NCBI GenBank assembly: GCA_021796215.1
Contig: JAJYOK010000009.1
Coordinates: 1-64,000 of the forward strand
Length of the DNA: 64,000 nucleotides
DNA from: Bacteroidota bacterium
GTDB lineage: Bacteria > Bacteroidota > Ignavibacteria > UBA10030 > UBA8401
Reading direction: 5' to 3'
In this document: positions 35,532 through 45,139 of the stretch, in pieces
Layout of the letters: the number at the start of each line of letters is the position of its first letter
Numbering within the stretch: position 1 is the stretch's first letter
Made by a program: the position numbers and the translations under genes
Notes under the pieces: generated by a model
Databases searched by the model: none
Told to the model about the DNA's origin: nothing
Seen by the model: only the letters and a program-made list of their open reading frames with translations

Positions 35532-36254
35532 ATGAATAATTTTGTAACGCTGAAAGTTTCTGACGGTACAGAAATGCGTGCGTATGTTGCGCGGCCGGAT
35601 TCAGCGGAAAAAGATCGCCGCCCCAAAGACGGCGGACAAGCCGGCGTCATTGTGTATCAGGAAGCATTCGGTGTGAACGCGCATATCCGCGATGTGGCGG
35701 AGCGTTTTGCGCGCGAAGGATATGTGGCAATTGCGCCGGAATTGTTTCACCGCACCGGCGCAGGATTTGAAGGCGACTACGACGACTTTCCCGGTACGCA
35801 AAAACACATCGCCGCTATGAAAGAAGACCTTTCCGAAAAAGATATTCTTGCGGTGTACGATTGGCTTGTGCACGATTCTTCCGTTGATAAAAACAGAACA
35901 GCATGCATCGGCTTTTGTCTGGGCGGACGCGTTGCGTTTCAGACGAACACGCTTGTTCCTGTGAGCGCCGCGATCAGCTTTTACGGCGGCGGAATTGCAG
36001 AATCGTTCGTGAATCGCGTGCCGCAGCTTCATGGTTCGGCGTTAATGTTCTGGGGAGGGCAAGATAAAAGAATTCTGCCCGAACACAGTAGAAAAATTGT
36101 TGATGCATTTCGCTCCGCCGGCAAGCCGTACACGAACATCGAATTTTCTGAAGCTGCACACGGATTTTTTAACGATGCCCGCTCAACATATCATAAAGAA
36201 TCCGCCGAGCAGGCATGGCGGGTTGTACTGCATTTTTTAAAAACACACGTTTGA
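35532..36254 (+). CDS. Dienelactone hydrolase family protein
   Basis: Alpha/beta hydrolase of 240 residues with the dienelactone-hydrolase Cys-Asp-His triad: Cys129 (GFCLGG), Asp178 (WGGQDKRI) and His210 (EAAHGFF). The oxyanion/active-site entrance YQEAFGVNAHIRDVAERFA is typical. An Arg/Pro-rich insert (RRPKDGGQAG, residues 29-38) is encoded by GC-rich DNA with a small CCGCC/GGCGG inverted repeat, and looks like a short insertion compared with relatives. No aromatic degradation genes are nearby, so the substrate is open. Confidence 0.88.
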   Translation: MNNFVTLKVSDGTEMRAYVARPDSAEKDRRPKDGGQAGVIVYQEAFGVNAHIRDVAERFAREGYVAIAPELFHRTGAGFEGDYDDFPGTQKHIAAMKEDLSEKDILAVYDWLVHDSSVDKNRTACIGFCLGGRVAFQTNTLVPVSAAISFYGGGIAESFVNRVPQLHGSALMFWGGQDKRILPEHSRKIVDAFRSAGKPYTNIEFSEAAHGFFNDARSTYHKESAEQAWRVVLHFLKTHV

Positions 36255-36262
36255 TTGGGTGA

Positions 36263-36330
36263 ATGGATTATTGAATTGATAAACTTCAATTTTTTCAGTA
36301 ATCCAATTATCCAACAATCCAGGAATCCAT
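36263..36330. repeat. TGGATT-type palindromic repeat, copy B
   Basis: Terminal inverted repeats ATGGATT (36263-36269) and AATCCAT (36324-36330), with internal TGGATT-like units on the minus strand (CTGGATTGTTGGATAATTGG). It closely matches the element at 56783-56841 and, on the minus strand, shares TTGGATTACTG with it. It fills most of the gap between the hydrolase and the second aldo/keto reductase. Confidence 0.7.
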
Positions 36331-36358
36331 TTTTCTTTGTTGAAGGAGAATTACATTG

Positions 36359-37345
<987 letters not shown>

Positions 37346-37361
37346 GGTTATGTTCCCCCCG

Positions 37362-38567
37362 TTATCCGATCATCTCTCTTAATAACTTCAAATCGTCGTA
37401 CACCATTCGTGTGATAAGAAATTTCTGGCGCACGTCTTCGCGACCGCGTTCGCCGAAATGTTTGCCCATTTCCGGGTGTTGAAGAATTTCCAATGTGCGC
37501 TGTGCCAACTGCTCGCTGTTCTCCGGCTCAACAAGAAATCCCGATTCTCCGTCCACAATTTGCAGCGGAATGCCGCCGACATTTGTCGCCACGACCGGTC
37601 TTCCTTTCCACAATGCTTCGGTCACCGTCAACCCGAAACCTTCGCGCGTCGAGTTCTGAATTATGACTGCGGAACTTCGCTGAAGCGCATTGACAAGAAC
37701 GTTATGTTCCGTCGTGTTCAAAATTACGTCGCCGCTCTCGATCAGTGTTTTCGCTTTTGATTTCACGTTGTCATAAATATCCCATCCTTCAGGATCGTCC
37801 GGTGCCATACTGCCGCACAATACGAGGCGGCAGTCGGTTTTGCGCCGCACCAGCTTAAACGCTTCAACAACACCAACGGGGTCTTTCCATTTATCAAAGC
37901 GGGAGATTTGTGTGATCAGCGGTTTGTCGGTCGGGATATCATTTTTTTTCAACATCTTGTGAATAAGAGTGTGCGGCAGCATTTTGTTCTTTGCTGTCAG
38001 CGGATCAATGACCGGAGCGACGACTTTCTGCTCTACAGGAAGGTCGTCCTTCCGGTAGTAGTCTGCGGAAACGATCACTGCATCGTATCGCAAAATGAAA
38101 TCGGTGAGAAAGTGCCACAATTCCTGGTTCGGATGTGAGAGGTCAATATGGCAGCGCCAGATCCACGGCTGGCGTTTTTTATAAAAACGAACCAGCGGCA
38201 GCGGCTGAGGGTCGTGGATGATCACCGCATCGTGATCAATTTCGCAGTACGATGAAAAATCTTCATTGGTTTTCACGTACACATCTTTCTTCACATCGCT
38301 GAGGTTGATGTGGTCTCCCTGAATTGCGTTGTGAAATTTTTTCGTGATCATGAAGAAGTCTTGCGACCCGCGGAGAATCCTCCAGTCTGCGCTGATGCCC
38401 GCATCGTTCAACAGCGGAATGAGCGTGTAGAGCATTTCGGCAACGCCGCCGCCGTAGTACGTAGAATTGATGTGGAGCACTTTCGCTCCATAAAGATCGC
38501 GGGCAAGCCTGTAAATTTCAGAAATGATTTTATCGCCAACGATCGGACGGTAATCATTGAGAGTCAA
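37362..38567 (-). CDS. treT: Trehalose synthase TreT (NDP-glucose:glucose glucosyltransferase)
   Basis: GT4-family glycosyltransferase that makes trehalose from an NDP-glucose and glucose, and can run in reverse. The sequence follows the archaeal TreT pattern closely: HINSTYYGGGVAEMLYTLIP, HDPQPLPLVRFY, PWIWRCHIDLSHPN, TQISRFDKWKDPVGVVEAF, and the nucleotide-sugar site STREGFGLTVTEALWKGRPV. Residues total about 401. The TTG at 38567 is selected because AAGGAAG, overlapping the otsAB stop, lies seven bases upstream; there is no good ATG. It sits four bases after the otsAB stop, so it is co-transcribed with the other trehalose route. Confidence 0.9.
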   Translation of the reverse strand: MTLNDYRPIVGDKIISEIYRLARDLYGAKVLHINSTYYGGGVAEMLYTLIPLLNDAGISADWRILRGSQDFFMITKKFHNAIQGDHINLSDVKKDVYVKTNEDFSSYCEIDHDAVIIHDPQPLPLVRFYKKRQPWIWRCHIDLSHPNQELWHFLTDFILRYDAVIVSADYYRKDDLPVEQKVVAPVIDPLTAKNKMLPHTLIHKMLKKNDIPTDKPLITQISRFDKWKDPVGVVEAFKLVRRKTDCRLVLCGSMAPDDPEGWDIYDNVKSKAKTLIESGDVILNTTEHNVLVNALQRSSAVIIQNSTREGFGLTVTEALWKGRPVVATNVGGIPLQIVDGESGFLVEPENSEQLAQRTLEILQHPEMGKHFGERGREDVRQKFLITRMVYDDLKLLREMIG

Positions 38568-38571
38568 CGTA

Positions 38572-40770
38572 TTACTTCCTTTCCAAATCAATTAATAATG
38601 TCCGCACATCCGAAATAGATTCGACATTAAAGCGTGCTTTCGATACGCTTTTGCCTACTCTGATGGAATATGCTTCCGGAGGAAGCACGCCGAACAAATC
38701 TTCATCCGTCCAGTCGTCGCCAATTACAAGAACGAATGGGATGTTTGTTTTTGCAAAATGCTGATTATAGAAAATTCCCTTGCCAATGCCGGCGTTCCGC
38801 ACTTCAACAGTTTTGCTTCCCGGCAAAACACGAATCCCGAAGTTTGCCGCGAGATTCGACACCGTGTCGAGCAACTCTTTGGATGCGACGGAGCCGGATT
38901 CAACATCTGCCTGACGGTAATGCCACGCGAGTGCAAAATCTTTTTCTTCGATGAACGATCCCGGAATCCGGTCAACATAAAGCTGAAGGATGGGGCGCAC
39001 CTGTTCTTTCCAGACATCCTGCGAGCCCGCAATAGTGGAATGCCACTCAGCTTTTTCGTTGCGCTTCACCCATCCGCCGTGTTCTGCCGCGAGCGTGACG
39101 TTCATCGAACCAAACCACGTTTCAAGCGACTGCCGGTCGCGCCCGCTGAGAATGACAACGGAATTTTTTGGAGAATCCGAAAGCGTCTTCAAAATTTGAT
39201 ACAACTCGTTGTCGGGTTTTGCGGCGCCCGGTGAATTGGCAAACGGCACAAGTGTTCCGTCGTAATCGAGAATAAGAAGCCGGCGTTGTGCCTTGGCATA
39301 TTCTTTCAGCAATTCTTTCTTTGTCGTTGAACTCAGAATTTTCACCGACAAAGAATGTGACTGCGTGACGACATCGTTGAGGCGGTGAAGGAATGCATGG
39401 ACCCACTGCTCCAGGTTGAAGCTTTGAAGGCGCTGGCGCATGATCTCGTTGCGGCGGCGCTGTTCATCGATGGGCATTGTCAGCGCCCGGTCAATTGCTG
39501 CAGCTACATCTTCAGTGTTATTCGGATTCACAATCACCGACTCCAAAAGTTCTTTTGCTGCGCCTGCAAGTTCGCTCAGAATCAGCACACCCTCGCAATC
39601 ATTTTGCACGGCGAGGTATTCCTTTGCGATAAGATTCATGCCGTCGCGCAAAGGAATAATGAGGGCGACGTCCGAGGCTTCATATAATGCAACCAAGAGT
39701 GTGAAATCGAGGTTCCTGTAAATGTAACGGATCGGCACCCAGTCAAGCGTTGCGTACGTGCTGATGATGTTGCCGACTTGCTCGTCAATCTGGCGTTTCA
39801 GCGTGGCGTAGCGCTCCACTCGTTCGCGTGACGGGACAACAATAAGAACAAAAGTCACTTTTTCATGCCACTGCGGATAATGTTGGAAGAATTCTTCGAT
39901 GGCATCGAGGCTTTGCGGGATTCCTTTTGTGTAGTCGAGGCGCGATACAAGGAAAACAATTTTTCTTTTGCCAATGCGCTCGTGAACTTGTTGCACTTCT
40001 TCCAGCACCGCCGCATCTTGTCCTGCATGTGAGAAGCGATCGAAATCAATTCCCATCGGAAATACATCCACTTGCACGACGCGGTCGCCCAGCATGATCT
40101 GTCCCAGTGCATTGTCGTAACCGAGAATCCTCCGCACACTGCCGAGGAACGCCTGCACATAATCATGCGTATGAAAGCCGATCAAATCAGCCGAAAGAAG
40201 ACTCTCGACGACATCTTTGCTCTGTGGAAGAAGACGGAGAATGTCGTACTGCGGAAACGGCACGTGAAGAAAAAATCCGATGCTTGCGTGCGGGAAATGT
40301 TCGCGCAGCAGCTTCGGCAAAAGCATCAAATGGTAATCGTGAACCCAGATCGTGTCGTCGTGCCGCGCCACTTTGATGACTTTCTCGGCAAACAGTAAAT
40401 TCGCTTCTTTATATGCCTCCCACTCCGACGCAGAATATTTAGTGTACATCGGAAAGGAGTGAAGCAGCGGCCAAATTGTCCGGTTGCAAAATCCTTCATA
40501 GAACTTTTCCACCAGCCGCTCACTCATGAACACCGGCGTATGGTTGTGCTTCTGTATCAGTGTCGCTTCTGCTTCTTTCCGGTCTTCCTTTGAGACTGTT
40601 CCGGGCCAGCCGACCCAAAGGGTCTCTTGATCGATTTTGACAGACCGTAAACCGGTTGCAAGTCCGCCGGCACTTGGTCGAAAGTCTAATCCCTTATCGG
40701 TTTTCCGAATCGTGATTGGCAGGCGATTTGAAACGAGCACGATTCTGTTGGATTTTTGATGCGGTGCCAT
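38572..40770 (-). CDS. otsAB: Fused trehalose-6-phosphate synthase / trehalose-phosphatase
   Basis: Bifunctional protein of 732 residues. The N-terminal GT20 domain (about 8-475) joins UDP-glucose and glucose-6-phosphate; it has NRLPITI, the AGGLATGL loop, WVHDYHLMLLP, GFFLHVPFPQYDILRLLP and PLRDGMNLIAKEYLAVQ. The C-terminal HAD phosphatase domain (about 490-732) has LLILDYDGTLVPF, VVILSGRDRQSLE, LAAEHGGWVKR and LVIGDDWTDEDLF. The fusion makes trehalose directly. A strong Shine-Dalgarno site (AAGGAGG) precedes the ATG. Downstream is treT; upstream is mscS, 81 bases away. Confidence 0.96.
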   Translation of the reverse strand: MAPHQKSNRIVLVSNRLPITIRKTDKGLDFRPSAGGLATGLRSVKIDQETLWVGWPGTVSKEDRKEAEATLIQKHNHTPVFMSERLVEKFYEGFCNRTIWPLLHSFPMYTKYSASEWEAYKEANLLFAEKVIKVARHDDTIWVHDYHLMLLPKLLREHFPHASIGFFLHVPFPQYDILRLLPQSKDVVESLLSADLIGFHTHDYVQAFLGSVRRILGYDNALGQIMLGDRVVQVDVFPMGIDFDRFSHAGQDAAVLEEVQQVHERIGKRKIVFLVSRLDYTKGIPQSLDAIEEFFQHYPQWHEKVTFVLIVVPSRERVERYATLKRQIDEQVGNIISTYATLDWVPIRYIYRNLDFTLLVALYEASDVALIIPLRDGMNLIAKEYLAVQNDCEGVLILSELAGAAKELLESVIVNPNNTEDVAAAIDRALTMPIDEQRRRNEIMRQRLQSFNLEQWVHAFLHRLNDVVTQSHSLSVKILSSTTKKELLKEYAKAQRRLLILDYDGTLVPFANSPGAAKPDNELYQILKTLSDSPKNSVVILSGRDRQSLETWFGSMNVTLAAEHGGWVKRNEKAEWHSTIAGSQDVWKEQVRPILQLYVDRIPGSFIEEKDFALAWHYRQADVESGSVASKELLDTVSNLAANFGIRVLPGSKTVEVRNAGIGKGIFYNQHFAKTNIPFVLVIGDDWTDEDLFGVLPPEAYSIRVGKSVSKARFNVESISDVRTLLIDLERK

Positions 40771-40851
40771 GATAGCGCGCCTCCTTTCTCAGCAAAAGTA
40801 GTTCGAGCCGTTGCTGTCCGGCTCGCCTTAATGAACTGATGAATGAATAAT

Positions 40852-41910
40852 TTATTCGACTCCTGATTTTGTGAGATACACCGTCCGCGTGGGATAGGCG
40901 AAGGAAACGTTGCGCGCGCTAAATTCTTTCATCAATGCAAAATTTATTTTCTGCTGAATGTCCATATAAAGATTGTAATCGCTCGACAGGACATAATAGA
41001 CGACTTCAAAGATTAAACTCGATTCACCGAATTTCGCAAAGTGTGCGCGGTCAAAAGAAGTTTGATCAAGAGCGCGGATAATATGCTCAACGATTCCGGG
41101 AATCTGCGCGACTGTTTCCTGAGGTGTTTCGTAGAGAATTCCAAATTGGAATACGACGCGCCGTTTTGCCATTCTTTTATAATTACGCAACCGGGAGCTC
41201 GTCAGATCGGCGTTGGAAATAATCAACTGTTCGCCGCTGAGACTTCGGATGCGCGTCGTTTTTATTCCTACGTGCTCGATGCTTCCCATGTAATCATCAA
41301 CGATGACGAAGTCATCCACTTCAAACGGGCGATCGAGCAGGATAGCGAAGTAGCTGAACAAATCTTTCAGCACTGCCTGCGCCGCCAACGCGACAGCAAC
41401 ACCGCCGATGCCGAGCCCGGCGACGACAGCAGAAACGCGTACGCCTAAATTATCAAGCAGAAAGACAATGCCGATGCCCCACACCAACACATTGACCGCC
41501 GGCATGAATCCGCGAAGGCTGCGAGTGTGTGCTTCATTTTGATATCTCTTCAGCCAATATTCTTGAAACGAATACCCGATTGCCGCAGTAGCAAAACGGA
41601 TTGCAATAATTGTGATGACAATGATTCCCGCGGTGTCGAGGACGCGCGATACAGTGGGATGGAGGTTCAACGTTTGCGCGCTCGCATACAGTGCACAAAA
41701 ATACATTGCCGGGACAAGAAACCGCTCAAGGGAATTCACAAGGAAATCGTCGAGCGTTGTTTTTGTCAGACTTGCCCGAACTTTTAATCTTTTGAGAATG
41801 ATCCTGCGAAACAGAAGTGCCGCAATGACGCCGGCAATGAAGTAACAGAAAAATAAAAGATATTCCGCGAGTGTGTTTCCCAGAACATGGTGTTCCAGTA
41901 ACCGATGCAT
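40852..41910 (-). CDS. Small-conductance mechanosensitive channel (MscS family)
   Basis: Membrane channel of 352 residues, opening under hypo-osmotic shock. Four to five N-terminal helices precede the pore helix segment VVAGLGIGGVAVALAAQAVL (about 165-184), which has the Gly/Ala-rich packing of MscS TM3. The beta domain follows (RPFEVDDFVIVDDYMGSIEH). It ends in a soluble alpha/beta cage domain. Shine-Dalgarno AAAGGAG is clear. It is probably the first gene of a mscS-otsAB-treT transcript, joining solute release and trehalose synthesis. Confidence 0.93.
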   Translation of the reverse strand: MHRLLEHHVLGNTLAEYLLFFCYFIAGVIAALLFRRIILKRLKVRASLTKTTLDDFLVNSLERFLVPAMYFCALYASAQTLNLHPTVSRVLDTAGIIVITIIAIRFATAAIGYSFQEYWLKRYQNEAHTRSLRGFMPAVNVLVWGIGIVFLLDNLGVRVSAVVAGLGIGGVAVALAAQAVLKDLFSYFAILLDRPFEVDDFVIVDDYMGSIEHVGIKTTRIRSLSGEQLIISNADLTSSRLRNYKRMAKRRVVFQFGILYETPQETVAQIPGIVEHIIRALDQTSFDRAHFAKFGESSLIFEVVYYVLSSDYNLYMDIQQKINFALMKEFSARNVSFAYPTRTVYLTKSGVE

Positions 41911-42176
41911 TATACGTGCTCCTTTTCTTTGTGCGAGAGTGTCATGGCATAGCCTTCAAAGGGTCCTGGGGGGCTTTTGGCACAATCCCCCGTCTCTTTC
42001 GCGGCTGCTTGTTGTTCTGTTGAAGGAAAACAACTGTGCACTCTGAATTGAGCCGCTACTACGTAAGAAACAAAATGCCCGGTAAAATGCAAGGGAAAAA
42101 TTTTCTGCCGCACATGTTCCTTTCAAAAAAATTCCGTAAATTATTAAGCAGTACCTTCTAACGAAAGGAGTCTTGC

Positions 42177-42395
42177 ATGGCTCATAACGACACCTCTTCT
42201 CCGCCGAAGGCAGATGAGCCTCAGGCTCAAGCACTCCAACAACACATTCAAAAATTCCTCGATGAATTTATGCTTATTGAATACAAAGGCAACGAACACA
42301 TTGTTGCACGGAAGCATTACAAAGAGGTCTTTTCCGAAGTGATTCCAAAATATTTTATTCCGAAAGACAACGACAATGAACATCCTCGTACTTAA
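42177..42395 (+). CDS. Small hypothetical protein upstream of ackA
   Basis: Hydrophilic 72-residue protein with a strong ribosome site (AAAGGAG, TCTTGC, ATG). The first 20 residues are low-complexity; the core IQKFLDEFMLIEYKGNEHIV then EVFSEVIPKYFIP looks globular. It overlaps the acetate kinase start by 20 bases in another frame, so translation of the two is probably coupled. I recognise no family. The 266-base gap upstream holds no gene. Confidence 0.65.
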   Translation: MAHNDTSSPPKADEPQAQALQQHIQKFLDEFMLIEYKGNEHIVARKHYKEVFSEVIPKYFIPKDNDNEHPRT

Positions 42396-43623
42396 CTGCG
42401 GCAGCTCGTCGCTGAAATTTCAAATCATCGAAACCGACCTTTCGCTTATCGAAACCGATGCCGATATGCAGCGTGCGAAAGGTATCATCGAGCGCATCGG
42501 CAGCCAGGCGCTCATCACCTTTGAAGCGGCAGGAAAATCGCCGATTAAACAAGCGGTGCCGCTGCGCGATCACCGCACCGCGCTTGATTTTGTTGTGCGG
42601 TGGATTATTTCTGCTGAAGCGGGAATCCCCGGCATTCGTTCTCTGGCAGATATTCACGCCATCGGCCACCGTGTTGTGCATGGCGCTGAAAAATTTACCC
42701 GCTCAGTCATTATCAGCGATGAAGTCATCAAAGGCATTGAAGATTGCATTGACCTTGCACCGCTTCACAATCCTGCAAACCTGAAAGGCATTCGTGCTGC
42801 GATTGAATTGTTCGGCGAAGGAATTCCGCAAGTGGCGGTGTTCGATACATCGTTCCACTCAACGATGCCGGAGAAATCATTCCTCTACGCTATTCCATAT
42901 CAGTTGTACCGCCGGCACAAAATCCGCCGGTACGGATTTCATGGCACATCGCACCGTTACGTCGGCTACCGTTACCGCCAAATGATGCATATCGAACGGG
43001 AAGAAACGAACATCATCACGCTGCATTTGGGCAATGGATGTTCAGCATGCGCTATTAAGAACGGCGAGTCGGTTGATACGAGCATGGGGTTAACACCGCT
43101 TGAAGGTTTGGTGATGGGAACGCGCTCGGGCGATATTGATCCTTCGATCATCGAATATCTGATGCACAAAGAAGGAATGGGCATCGGCGAAATTGATACG
43201 CTGTTGAACAAGCAGTCGGGACTGCTCGGCATCTCCGGCTTGACGAACGACATGCGCGACCTCATTGATGAAGAGCGAGAAAACCAGGACCGGCGCGCAA
43301 AAATGGCGATCGAGATTTTCTGCCAGCGCGTGAAGAAATATATCGGCGGGTATCTTGCGGAACTGAACGGAGCCGAAGCGCTGGTGTTCACCGGCGGCAT
43401 CGGTGAAAATTCCCCGACGATCAGAAAGCGGATTTGCCAAGGACTTGAATGGCTCGGCATTGAGATGGATGAATCGCTCAACGAAAAAATGCTTGCAGGA
43501 AAAGAAGGGGAGGTGCAAAAGCAATCATCGCGGGTGAAGATTCTTGTTATTCCGACAAATGAAGAATTGCTCATCGCCCGCGACACTGTCCGTTGTGTGA
43601 AAGACGCACCGCGAAGATGGTGA
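42376..43623 (+). CDS. ackA: Acetate kinase
   Basis: Converts acetyl phosphate and ADP to acetate and ATP. The 415-residue protein shows LNCGSSSLKFQIIE at the start, the catalytic HRVVHGAEKF, VFDTSFHSTMPEKSFLYAIP, RYGFHGTSHRYV, ITLHLGNGCSACAIKNGESV, DTSMGLTPLEGLVMGTRSGD and the end VFTGGIGENSPTIRKRIC. No phosphotransacetylase is in the window. The start lies inside the end of the small upstream gene. Confidence 0.97.
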   Translation: MNILVLNCGSSSLKFQIIETDLSLIETDADMQRAKGIIERIGSQALITFEAAGKSPIKQAVPLRDHRTALDFVVRWIISAEAGIPGIRSLADIHAIGHRVVHGAEKFTRSVIISDEVIKGIEDCIDLAPLHNPANLKGIRAAIELFGEGIPQVAVFDTSFHSTMPEKSFLYAIPYQLYRRHKIRRYGFHGTSHRYVGYRYRQMMHIEREETNIITLHLGNGCSACAIKNGESVDTSMGLTPLEGLVMGTRSGDIDPSIIEYLMHKEGMGIGEIDTLLNKQSGLLGISGLTNDMRDLIDEERENQDRRAKMAIEIFCQRVKKYIGGYLAELNGAEALVFTGGIGENSPTIRKRICQGLEWLGIEMDESLNEKMLAGKEGEVQKQSSRVKILVIPTNEELLIARDTVRCVKDAPRRW

Positions 43624-43649
43624 GAAAAAAGATTAAAAATCAAATTTGA

Positions 43650-43702
43650 AAAAGAAAAAATTTGCCGGTTGTTCCATTGAAATGTGCGGAGCAGCCGGCA
43701 AA
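43650..43702 (-). terminator. Intrinsic terminator of the DUF1272 gene
   Basis: On the minus strand an 11-base stem (TTTGCCGGCTG / CAACCGGCAAA, one wobble) with a 20-base loop is followed by a U-rich run (TTTTTTCTTTTT), starting right after the DUF1272 stop. It lies in the convergent gap with ackA. Confidence 0.8.
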
Positions 43703-43704
43703 TG

Positions 43705-43953
43705 CTATTTGGCGCTTCTGCAGCCTTCGGGTTTATAAACGCGCTTCGTTGATGCCGGATACTTCGCTAAAAGCGGCTTCGGCCTGATCGGGCGGGGAAC
43801 GAATCCGCCACCGCAGTTCGGGCAGACAAAATTGAGCTTGTTCTCAACGCAGTCTCTGCAAAAGGTGCATTCGAACGTACAGATCATCGCCTCGGAGGAA
43901 TCCGGCGGCAGATCTTTATTGCAGCACTCACAATTCGGACGAAGCTCCAGCAT
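43705..43953 (-). CDS. DUF1272 zinc-ribbon-like protein
   Basis: Small protein of 82 residues matching DUF1272. It has cysteine pairs arranged as CECCNKDLP, ICTFECTFCRDCV and FVCPNCGGGF, likely binding two zinc ions. The first block LELRPNCECCNKDLPPDSSE is diagnostic. The family's role is unknown. The Shine-Dalgarno site is AGGAGAG. It follows the SPFH gene on the minus strand by 38 bases and ends in its own terminator. Confidence 0.9.
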   Translation of the reverse strand: MLELRPNCECCNKDLPPDSSEAMICTFECTFCRDCVENKLNFVCPNCGGGFVPRPIRPKPLLAKYPASTKRVYKPEGCRSAK

Positions 43954-43991
43954 CGTTCTCTCCTGTGGTCAAATAATCAAGAGCACCGCTT

Positions 43992-44918
43992 TTACTTTTT
44001 GCCGCCGCCGATATTCAAAAGCGGCGTTAATTTTTGGTCGTATGGCAAAATGATTGTTGAGTTATTCGGGCTATTCACCAACTCTTTGAGTTGAGAGATG
44101 TAATACCATTGCAGATAGTTCTGTGTCAATCCGTTGTTGATTATTTTTTGAGCGTTTGCGATACCCTGCGCCTCGATCGCTTTTCGCTGTGCTTCCTTCT
44201 GGGCATATTGTATGGTATATTCCATTTGCTGTGCTTGCTGGGAAGCTTTCAGCTTTGCTGCAATCGCATCGCTGACGGTTGCGGGCGGCTCTACGTTCCT
44301 GATAAGCACGCGGTCCAAAATAACGCCTTTACCGGAAAGCTCCTGCAATAATAAATCAGTCACCATTTTCGTGTAAGCGTCTCTCTGGAGCGACATCACA
44401 TCGCTGGCATCAAACTTCGTTGCCGCATTGACCAGCGCCGTTCTGATCGCCGGCCTTACAATAACGTCTTCGTAATTCAAACCAATATTGCTGTACACAT
44501 CATTTGCCTGCGACGGATCTAAATGATACCAGACGGTCACGTCGAACTTCAGGATAAGCTGATCGCGAGACAGCGTGGCAACAGCATCGTCGCCGCTTCT
44601 GCTTCCTTCGGCATTGACTGAAGACATCGTATAGTCTTTCGTCTGGATGGACATTTTATAGACATCAGTCAAAAAGAATATCGGGTGAAATCCGGCAGGA
44701 AGAGAGTGTGACCCCACGTTGCCGAACGTAACAGGAACTCCGACATACCCCGGCTCAATAATGGTAAACGATGCAGACAGCATAGTTAATACTGCCAGCC
44801 CGAGACTCGCCAGCCCGAGTTTTTTTGTGTTCACCGGATATTGAAGATTTCTTGGTTTGGCAACGAGCAAAAAAATTCCGATGGCGGCAAACACGACGAT
44901 AAAAAATGAAGTGGTCAT
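43992..44918 (-). CDS. Prohibitin-like SPFH domain membrane protein
   Basis: Band-7/SPFH protein of 308 residues. Two hydrophobic N-terminal segments (residues 3-19 and 33-52) are followed by the SPFH domain (IIEPGYVGVPVTFGNVGSHS through about residue 220) and a helical, Glu/Gln-rich region (SQQAQQMEYTIQYAQKEAQR). Such proteins form large rings on the membrane and influence proteases or lipid domains. The Shine-Dalgarno site AAGGAGAAAATC is good. It may share a transcript with DUF1272. Confidence 0.9.
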   Translation of the reverse strand: MTTSFFIVVFAAIGIFLLVAKPRNLQYPVNTKKLGLASLGLAVLTMLSASFTIIEPGYVGVPVTFGNVGSHSLPAGFHPIFFLTDVYKMSIQTKDYTMSSVNAEGSRSGDDAVATLSRDQLILKFDVTVWYHLDPSQANDVYSNIGLNYEDVIVRPAIRTALVNAATKFDASDVMSLQRDAYTKMVTDLLLQELSGKGVILDRVLIRNVEPPATVSDAIAAKLKASQQAQQMEYTIQYAQKEAQRKAIEAQGIANAQKIINNGLTQNYLQWYYISQLKELVNSPNNSTIILPYDQKLTPLLNIGGGKK

Positions 44919-45091
44919 GATTTTCTCCTTTGTTTGTTCTGAACGCTAATTTTTGATACTACAATCTACACATTTCTGGAGTTCGCCGCTTGATGTGGTT
45001 TGCCGTGTTTGTCATGCTGATTCGTTGAGTGTAACGGAATTTTTTTTGCCCAGCCGAATAGGATGTTTTCAGGTGCCATAAATTGCTTTAT

Positions 45092-45122
45092 GTCGTAGGA
45101 CATCTCTAAGATGTCCTACGAC
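45092..45122. repeat. Perfect 14-base hairpin after the M16 gene
   Basis: GTCGTAGGACATCT (45092-45105) and AGATGTCCTACGAC (45109-45122) pair fully around a three-base loop. It lies 17 bases beyond the M16 peptidase stop on the minus strand but has no U-run. The 221-base gap holds nothing else. It resembles dispersed palindromes more than a normal terminator. Confidence 0.65.
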
Positions 45123-45139
45123 TTATCGTCAATCCCGCC

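Noticed and set aside
35618-35635. Mobile palindrome in the dienelactone hydrolase gene
   Set aside because: The arms are only five bases with an eight-base loop, too weak to stand alone; it is mentioned only beside the stronger case at 58233.
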